A DNA stretch of 33,104 nucleotides from a virus, in the IMG/VR virus record IMGVR_UViG_3300027708_000206, positions 1 to 33,104 of that record, one strand, 5' to 3'. Shown one piece after another: positions 25,317 to 30,700 of the stretch. The notes below the pieces were generated by a model. It was not told the DNA's origin. It did not search any database and saw only the letters and a list, made by a program, of their open reading frames with translations. Numbering within the stretch: position 1 is the first letter of the stretch; every line of letters starts with the position of its first letter. The position numbers and the translations under genes were made by a program.

Positions 25317-25370
25317 ATTTAATAATAATAATATAAATTCTATGATTTTTCAACAAGTGTAACTAAATAT
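25317..25370. promoter_or_regulatory. Divergent intergenic region between tail operons
   Basis: This 54-nt A/T-rich gap separates the leftward chaperone operon from the rightward neck/tube operon, so promoters in both directions are expected here or upstream. On the minus strand TTGTTG (25356-25351) and TATTAT (25333-25328) are spaced by 17 nt, a passable sigma-70-like match, but transcription from it would leave only a few leader bases before the ATG at 25316. No clear plus-strand promoter was found. Confidence 0.3.
25357..25362 (+). promoter_or_regulatory. GTGTAA motif 8 nt before the neck-gene start
   Basis: GTGTAA lies in non-coding sequence 8 nt before the ATG at 25371 and is the only plus-strand copy at a start. 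Its presence on both strands in the same position relative to the ATG argues against a simple repeat and for a role in initiation. Confidence 0.4.
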
Positions 25371-25826
25371 ATGGGCACAAGTATTTTATCTGTGGATCAA
25401 AAGGCCGCGCTTAATTCGGCGCTTGATGATATGCATCAAACGTTTGCGCGTGATATCTTCGTCTTCAAAGAAGCTTCTCACACTGTGATTTCTACGGATT
25501 CCAATTACAATCCGTATTACAATGTTGCTGGTCAAACCACGTCTATTGTAAACACGCCCGTTTCCGGTCAATTCAAAGCTAGAATTCAATATAATGATGA
25601 TTTCAAAAAAGAATACTGGAGCGAAGTAAAATCAGAATCCCAAATCAAACTAGCGACAGTAAAAGGTTCTGTAAGATTAAAAATAGACTTAACTGCTTAC
25701 GCGTTTATTAAAGATTCTAAAAGATTTGATATTGATGGTGGTAGATTTGTCTTAGATTCGACTTTTAGAGGGCATGGCCTTTTTGATGTTAAATACTACA
25801 CTCTGTATCTAAAACCTGACGTATAA
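25371..25826 (+). CDS. Head-tail connector/stopper-like protein
   Basis: 151 residues. The N-terminal ~30 residues are helical (LSVDQKAALNSALDDMHQTF). A beta-rich remainder follows with QFKARIQYNDDFKKEY, VRLKIDLTAYAFIKDSKRF and a FRGHGLFDVKYYTLYLKP ending. The short helix plus small beta barrel fits stopper/neck proteins that close the portal below the adaptor, though no signature residue makes this certain. It is the first of four tightly packed plus-strand genes that end with the major tail protein, the usual connector-to-tube order. A 1-nt gap separates it from the next gene. It starts from an ATG with no Shine-Dalgarno. It could alternatively be a minor head completion protein. Confidence 0.45.
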   Translation: MGTSILSVDQKAALNSALDDMHQTFARDIFVFKEASHTVISTDSNYNPYYNVAGQTTSIVNTPVSGQFKARIQYNDDFKKEYWSEVKSESQIKLATVKGSVRLKIDLTAYAFIKDSKRFDIDGGRFVLDSTFRGHGLFDVKYYTLYLKPDV

Positions 25827-25827
25827 A

Positions 25828-26412
25828 ATGGATAATGATGTATTAGCTATATTAAAATTTTTGCAAAGCGACAGAAGCTTCATGGCGGAAGTTGAATCTA
25901 AATTCGAAAACGAATTCAAAAGAATTAAATCAGAAATGATATATGATTTCGTCACCCACGCTGTAACTATGGAGTTAGATGGCGGCAATTCCGCAGCTAA
26001 TATTTCGGGCACATTAGGCGGAATCACGAATTTATATTCTTTTATCGGATTTAACGATGGAGAAAACCCGACAAGAGCTATTAGAGAAATGTTGGAAGCG
26101 TCTACTTTTAATTTAAGAACTCTATCAAATGGTGATTTCGAATTCACCGCCAACATTCCAACAGCTAAAGATATTTTTAATAAAACCCCTATGCCTTGGG
26201 CGGAAGGTAGAAGTTGGGCGCAAGGTATTGAATTAGGCATTTCTGGTTTAGGTTATTATTTAAAAGGTCTAAATTCTAAAAGCCGTTCTGGATCTGGCAT
26301 TCAATCACAAGACCAAGTAAGACAAGCTCGGTTTAAAAACATTTCTTACATATCTGAGCTTATCAATATATATAATAAAAAATTTAAACAACTACAGAAA
26401 ATTTCACTATGA
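25828..26412 (+). CDS. Neck/tail-completion-like protein
   Basis: 194 residues. An N-terminal helical stretch (FMAEVESKFENEFKRIKSEM) is followed by a mixed alpha/beta core. A conserved-looking segment, PMPWAEGRSWAQGIELGISG (about 114-133), precedes SRSGSGIQSQDQVRQ and a C-terminal helix (YISELINIYNKKFKQLQKI). The arrangement recalls the HK97-gp10/neck family that bridges connector and tail tube, but the family is not assigned with certainty. It overlaps the next gene by ATGA, suggesting translational coupling. Position between a stopper-like and a terminator-like gene supports a neck role. Confidence 0.45.
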   Translation: MDNDVLAILKFLQSDRSFMAEVESKFENEFKRIKSEMIYDFVTHAVTMELDGGNSAANISGTLGGITNLYSFIGFNDGENPTRAIREMLEASTFNLRTLSNGDFEFTANIPTAKDIFNKTPMPWAEGRSWAQGIELGISGLGYYLKGLNSKSRSGSGIQSQDQVRQARFKNISYISELINIYNKKFKQLQKISL

Positions 26413-27269
26413 AGCCTACGTTTTCGCATAATTTAATGAATAGTTTTATACTATGGTTTGATAACTTCTTGCTTAAAAAAGCAGATGCATATAAAACATA
26501 TACAACAAACTTTTATAACTACACAGACGATAGATTAGGTGGAGGTAAGGTCGTTTACGGCAGCCCTTTTAAACAATGGGTATATGACAAAGGAATTACT
26601 GGCGCAACTGTGCCTTCTGGAGTTTATATAAATAACGCTTTCGTTCCGACAGGTACAAGCGGAATGTTATTTGATTATGATAATGGGCGTGTTATTTTTA
26701 ACAGCGGCGTTTCAACTAATCTTAATATCAGTGGCACGTATTCTGTTAAAGAATTAAATACATATATAACAAATGATCCAGAAGACAGGATAATCATCGA
26801 GAACAAATACGAACCTAATAACCGATTTACAGTTTTATCGAATTATATTCCTCCATACAAGCCTGTAACTCCAGCGGTTTTCTGTTCGATGGAGGGCATA
26901 ACAAATGATCCTTTTGCTTATGGCGGCGAAGATCAAACAACAAGCAGAATAAAAGCTGTACTATTATGTGACAGTTTGTATCAGTTAGACGGCGCGTTAT
27001 CTGTATTTTCTGATTCTTTATATACTGTATTTAGTCAAATACCTATGACTTCGCATCCTATCGCTGAATTTGGAAGCGTAAAAACAGGATTGTTCCCCAC
27101 TGGCTACAGTTTTGATGTGTTGGATACGTCTTATAATTCTCAGAGATTTTTTATTACAGAAGCGCGATCATCTAAGATTCGCGATAATTTGCAAAAAGAA
27201 TTAAATCCCACAACTTATATTGGTTTCGTCGATTTTGAAATCAAAACCTTTCGATACCCTAGGATTTAA
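26409..27269 (+). CDS. Tail terminator/tail completion-like protein
   Basis: 286 residues. The N-terminus begins with a helix (LMNSFILWFDNFLLKKADAY). A beta-rich domain with FDYDNGRVIFNSGVSTNLNI follows. The later core contains AVFCSMEGITNDPFAYGGED and the helix LYQLDGALSVFSDSLYTVFS. The C-terminus (TTYIGFVDFEIKTFRYPRI) ends in beta strands. Immediately upstream of the tube gene, this slot normally encodes the tail terminator that caps the tube and joins it to the head. The role rests on position; no diagnostic motif was recognised. It is longer than most terminators. Confidence 0.4.
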   Translation: MKPTFSHNLMNSFILWFDNFLLKKADAYKTYTTNFYNYTDDRLGGGKVVYGSPFKQWVYDKGITGATVPSGVYINNAFVPTGTSGMLFDYDNGRVIFNSGVSTNLNISGTYSVKELNTYITNDPEDRIIIENKYEPNNRFTVLSNYIPPYKPVTPAVFCSMEGITNDPFAYGGEDQTTSRIKAVLLCDSLYQLDGALSVFSDSLYTVFSQIPMTSHPIAEFGSVKTGLFPTGYSFDVLDTSYNSQRFFITEARSSKIRDNLQKELNPTTYIGFVDFEIKTFRYPRI

Positions 27270-27329
27270 AAATTTCACAACGATGTGTATACACTGTAAA
27301 AACTATTAACAATTTAACTAATATATATT
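27270..27329 (+). promoter_or_regulatory. 60-nt leader before the major tail gene with a GTGTATACAC palindrome
   Basis: The perfect 10-bp palindrome GTGTATACAC lies at 27285-27294, followed by TGTAAAAACTATT and an A/T-rich stretch to the ATG at 27330. This is the largest gap inside the plus-strand block and precedes what should be its most highly expressed gene, so a promoter or operator is plausible. TTCACA (27275-27280) with a weak TAAAAA 17 nt later is the best sigma-70-like match, and it is poor. Confidence 0.3.
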
Positions 27330-28679
27330 ATGGCAAGAAATCGTGTTATTTATCAAAGTCAAGCCCTTTTCCTAGCCCCCAGCTCTACTGGTGTACAGGT
27401 TAGTGGTGTAAATTCTGCTGGCACTGGCCCCACAACCTATTCCAGCGTTCCGGGTGCTACTGCTCCAGTAAGCACAGGCTCACTAGCTTCAGGTATTTCA
27501 TTACTTAAGAAACTAGATCGCGTACAATCCATCAATTTTAACTTAACCATTAATCGCAAAGATATTAATGAGTTTGGTAAACTAGCTCGTCTCGATTCAA
27601 TCGTTGTAGAATCGCCAACTGTAGGTCTTGATTTCGATTTTTATGTTACAGATGGTATGAATGAAAGATTGCTTGGTTTTAATATGTATGATAGCCGTGA
27701 TAGCCAAACCATTCAAGGTATTCAAGCTATTTCTGGACTAATCGCCGACACTCAAGGAAACAACTATTACATTCCAACCTTTGATGAAGGCGAAGACGTA
27801 GTTGGCGGCAGTTTAAAACCCTCCACTACTGTAGTAGCGATTGGTAATGGTTTCATTAATGAATATACTTTTGATGCCACCGTCGGTCAAATTCCCAAGG
27901 CATCAATTAAAGTCGAAGCGTTCAATATCAAATCGGATTACGCTGATGCTCCTGTAACACTAACAGCTAACGCAAGTCCTGCTGGCTCTGTAGGAGCTGA
28001 CCTACTGACCATTACAGGAACCAGTCCTGCAATTAACATTCTTTCTTCGCCGATATCTAAATACTCCGATGTTGGAACCTCTTATAAAATCGATCAATAC
28101 AGAAATTTCACTGGAGTTGGTTATACGAGCATCAACAGCAGCGGATTGTTCACGACCGGAAGCAGCTTGATCACAGCTCTTCGCCCCGGCGATCTGATCT
28201 TGTCATTATCTAATCTTACCGATACGATGAATGATCTTGGAACTTCACACGTTCAGTCGTTTAAATTCACTCTACCTCTAAAGAGAACCATATTACAACG
28301 TCTTGGTAATACATTCGGTTATGCTCGTATTATCGACGTTCCTATTAATATGGATTTCACTATCAGCGCAATCGTTTCTGAACTAAGAAGCCAAAACATC
28401 TACGATCAATTGGGTTCTCCTACTAAGAAAAACATGACTGTCACCCTTAATGATCCTAATGGCAACGCTAAGGTTTCATTTGGATTGTCAGGAGCCATCT
28501 TCAAGAGCGAATCGTTCTCAGAAGGCATCGGTGACAATCAAAAAGTTGATTTCACTTACGGCATTCAAATAGGTGGATCAAACGATCAATCAAATGGTCT
28601 ATTCATGTCAGGTAGCTATGGAGCTTATACTGACGCCATCACATCTGGATACTTCAAGTTGGGCACTGGTAAGCTCTAA
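27330..28679 (+). CDS. Major tail tube protein
   Basis: 449 residues. After an N-terminal arm (MARNRVIYQSQALFLAPSST) the core reads VQSINFNLTINRKDINEFGK, then LDSIVVESPTVGLDFDFYVT, typical of tube-protein strands. GFINEYTFDATVGQIPKASI lies near residues 189-208. A second half (from about 280) repeats a similar strand order, including ARIIDVPINMDFTISAIVSE. It is the last gene of the plus-strand block, directly before a strong terminator. Codons use more C and G than the neighbours, consistent with high expression. Hexamers or trimers of this protein would stack around the tape measure. It may contain two tube-fold copies or a tube fold plus a surface domain. Confidence 0.78.
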   Translation: MARNRVIYQSQALFLAPSSTGVQVSGVNSAGTGPTTYSSVPGATAPVSTGSLASGISLLKKLDRVQSINFNLTINRKDINEFGKLARLDSIVVESPTVGLDFDFYVTDGMNERLLGFNMYDSRDSQTIQGIQAISGLIADTQGNNYYIPTFDEGEDVVGGSLKPSTTVVAIGNGFINEYTFDATVGQIPKASIKVEAFNIKSDYADAPVTLTANASPAGSVGADLLTITGTSPAINILSSPISKYSDVGTSYKIDQYRNFTGVGYTSINSSGLFTTGSSLITALRPGDLILSLSNLTDTMNDLGTSHVQSFKFTLPLKRTILQRLGNTFGYARIIDVPINMDFTISAIVSELRSQNIYDQLGSPTKKNMTVTLNDPNGNAKVSFGLSGAIFKSESFSEGIGDNQKVDFTYGIQIGGSNDQSNGLFMSGSYGAYTDAITSGYFKLGTGKL

Positions 28680-28692
28680 CAACTGATTAAAT

Positions 28693-28723
28693 AAAAAACC
28701 CAGCCGAAAGGCTGGGTTTTTTT
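28693..28723. terminator. Bidirectional intrinsic terminator
   Basis: A perfect 7-bp stem CCCAGCC/GGCTGGG (28699-28705 with 28710-28716) closes a GAAA tetraloop. T7 follows it on the plus strand, and A6 precedes it, which reads as T6 on the minus strand. It sits in the 53-nt gap between convergent genes, so it should stop transcription from the tube gene and from the rightmost minus-strand block. Confidence 0.95.
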
Positions 28724-28732
28724 ATTGATGCG

Positions 28733-29266
28733 CTAAGGATCTGGCCCTGCACCGGGCCCATAACCATAACCATACGGGTAATAGAAGGACCCAGAACCAG
28801 AGAAAATAGGAGAACCATCTTCTCCAGCCACTTGAAGTGGTCGCGCTTGATAAATATTGTACGCGCTAACTAATTTTTCCATTTCTTCTTGAGCGTCTTT
28901 AGCTAAACTTTTGTATGTTTTGGCGATTTCATTTCTATTTACTCTTGTGATAGTAGTATCGCCTTCTTTAAGAGTTATAAAATCAACATTATTATCGATA
29001 CCTCGTAACACCTGACGAGTTTTCTTTGTATAAAACTCATAAAGATACATTTGTTTATAAATTGAGCGCTCTTCTTGTCTGAAGCCGCCTGTAGGATAAA
29101 ATTTATCATTACAAACGGAATATTCAGAAAATATTTTTGTATTTAACAAGCCAACGTTATTAGCTAACCATCCTGAAATGTAATAAAACTGCGCATATCC
29201 GCTGTCATATTCGAATTCGTTACCGAATATTTCATCGGCCATATCTTGAACGCTATAAGATACCAT
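28733..29266 (-). CDS. Head-tail adaptor-like protein
   Basis: 177 residues. It is mainly helical in residues 1-140: VQDMADEIFGNEFEYDSGYA, YYISGWLANNVGLLNTKIFS, SIYKQMYLYEFYTKKTRQVL and NEIAKTYKSLAKDAQEEMEK. This fits the gp6/gp15-type adaptors that bind the portal. The C-terminus is a Tyr/Gly/Pro-rich tail (FYYPYGYGYGPGAGPDP), unusual for the family. It is the last gene of the rightmost minus-strand block, ending just before the shared terminator. The ATG at 29266 has GTGTAA 8 nt upstream. The family call is by pattern only. Confidence 0.5.
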   Translation of the reverse strand: MVSYSVQDMADEIFGNEFEYDSGYAQFYYISGWLANNVGLLNTKIFSEYSVCNDKFYPTGGFRQEERSIYKQMYLYEFYTKKTRQVLRGIDNNVDFITLKEGDTTITRVNRNEIAKTYKSLAKDAQEEMEKLVSAYNIYQARPLQVAGEDGSPIFSGSGSFYYPYGYGYGPGAGPDP

Positions 29267-29274
29267 ACATTATA

Positions 29275-29280
29275 TTACAC
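29275..29280 (-). promoter_or_regulatory. GTGTAA motif 8 nt before the adaptor-like gene start
   Basis: GTGTAA lies in the non-coding 44-nt gap, 8 nt before the ATG at 29266; TATAAT overlaps the spacer. The spacing matches the other four copies. Confidence 0.4.
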
Positions 29281-29296
29281 TTTTTATTAGCAAATA

Positions 29297-29312
29297 GATA
29301 TCTATAGATATC
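29297..29312. repeat. Perfect 16-bp palindrome GATATCTATAGATATC
   Basis: The sequence equals its own reverse complement and straddles the stop codon of the small upstream gene, within the gap before the adaptor-like gene. It could be a regulator site or a weak cruciform. A/T-only stem steps make it a poor terminator, and no T-tract follows. Confidence 0.6.
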
Positions 29313-29535
29313 AAAAGAATTTCTGTCGAGCTAATGAATTTTTATCGATGTCTAAGAACTCAATATAATCAATAGAATTGTCTTGATTAATGATTACAGA
29401 AATAATTTGTGTATTTTGTTTTAACTGCTCAACCGAAGCGAAAGAAACATCTCTAGCAAAATGCTGAGGCAAAACGACCATTCTAGCGTCAGTCAAATAA
29501 TCTAAAACTAAATATTGTTTTAAAAAATCATACAT
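29311..29535 (-). CDS. Small unrecognised protein
   Basis: 74 residues from the ATG at 29535, which overlaps the upstream gene's end by 8 nt. The frame extends to a TTG at 29583, but that would place 16 hydrophobic residues wholly inside the upstream gene, so the ATG is preferred. The protein starts MYDFLKQYLVLDYL and has an alternating beta pattern (NTQIISVIINQDNSIDYIEF) near the end. No family is recognised. Its place between virion-like genes suggests a minor structural or assembly role. Confidence 0.6.
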   Translation of the reverse strand: MYDFLKQYLVLDYLTDARMVVLPQHFARDVSFASVEQLKQNTQIISVIINQDNSIDYIEFLDIDKNSLARQKFF

Positions 29536-30697
29536 AAGGTAAAAATATACTACCGCCAAGAGCGCTAGTTCTGCCGACGCCAACTACGTATCCTAGTACA
29601 TTGTTGCCTGTATCTCTAACAACGATATCATTAATAGAATCGGACAAACACATATCCGTCTCTCTAATTCTGCCTAAAAACGCTGGCGATTGAAAATCAA
29701 TAGAGCCAGCAACAGTTCTATCATTAGCAGCCATAAGAGGAATCTGACCTCTTGTATTGTTTCTCGTTAATGTAATGAAATTGTTGTTGCTATTATAGGT
29801 ATTCATAGCTTTAGAAAATAAAGCTTGACTACCAAATGCGCCAGTTCCGGGAACTAAACAGTAAAAAATTGGCGCGCTAACGCCAACTGTCGAACCTGTA
29901 GTATTCCAATTATAAAAATATTTTGTAGAATTACTCGCCAGAGAGGATGTTAGATCGTCTCCTAAACATAAGAAATCGCTGTTATTTCCACCTAAGCCTG
30001 ATACATTGCCTCCGATAGCTAAACCATATAATTTACCATCAATTTCGCTATCATAAGTGGTATTAGAACTTTCTGGATCGCAAATTGCTCCAAAATATCC
30101 CATACCATTTATTCTTGCATTTGAATAAGTGTTGTCAGCGGTTGCGGATAAAAACTGTAAAAAGAAAGTATCGTAGCTTTCCCAAATATTCATGTAATCA
30201 ATATTTCCGCTGCTTATAGTTCCGCTGCTTAAAAGTTGGGTATATCCTCCATTTTTTCCACCAGCGCCAGTAGCGCTGAAAGGCAAAGCGTTTGACCAAC
30301 CGGTATATGTTCCGGAATTACACCCACTTTGATATTTATTTACTGAAGTATAGAGAGTGTTTTTTAAGAAAGTGTCTCGCAACATAGTAGGCGTTGGAGA
30401 ATAAGCTGTACCGGTAGTGGAAGTTCCGGCGAAAATTATACGTCCATATACCCCAGAATTTCCAGAAATTGGAGGCGTACAAACGACGCATTCAGTAGGT
30501 GTAGTATTTTGAACTGTACCGCTACCGAATTTAATAGCGGACCAAGCATAATCAATACCTGTATTCCTAGGCGAACCATCAGCATAAATATTACTGGCGA
30601 AACCGGAGTAAATATAATCAAGAATATTGTTCACGCCAGAAGATGTGAGCATTGATACTGTTGGTAATTTTCTAAAAGTTAATCTTGGTAAACTCAT
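29528..30697 (-). CDS. Unrecognised virion-like protein
   Basis: 389 residues, rich in Ser, Thr, Gly and Asn as virion surface proteins often are. The N-terminus MSLPRLTFRKLPTVSMLTSS is followed by SGVNNILDYIYSGFASNIYA. Cys residues cluster in ECVVCTPP. The C-terminal part contains IRETDMCLSDSINDIVVRDT and ends GGSIFLPYV. No enzymatic motif or named domain is recognised. It starts 3 nt after the collagen-like fibre gene stop, in the same transcript as the adaptor-like gene, so a head decoration or head-neck surface role is possible; this is inference from context only. Confidence 0.6.
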   Translation of the reverse strand: MSLPRLTFRKLPTVSMLTSSGVNNILDYIYSGFASNIYADGSPRNTGIDYAWSAIKFGSGTVQNTTPTECVVCTPPISGNSGVYGRIIFAGTSTTGTAYSPTPTMLRDTFLKNTLYTSVNKYQSGCNSGTYTGWSNALPFSATGAGGKNGGYTQLLSSGTISSGNIDYMNIWESYDTFFLQFLSATADNTYSNARINGMGYFGAICDPESSNTTYDSEIDGKLYGLAIGGNVSGLGGNNSDFLCLGDDLTSSLASNSTKYFYNWNTTGSTVGVSAPIFYCLVPGTGAFGSQALFSKAMNTYNSNNNFITLTRNNTRGQIPLMAANDRTVAGSIDFQSPAFLGRIRETDMCLSDSINDIVVRDTGNNVLGYVVGVGRTSALGGSIFLPYV

Positions 30698-30700
30698 ATT

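Noticed and set aside
25386-26240. Minus-strand frames opposite the neck genes (25386-25589, 25809-26240)
   Set aside because: They oppose well-formed tightly packed plus-strand genes and encode no recognisable protein.
29536-29583. TTG start for the small gene, giving a hydrophobic leader
   Set aside because: The leader is entirely within the upstream gene's coding sequence; an ATG at 29535 with 8-nt overlap is the more usual arrangement.
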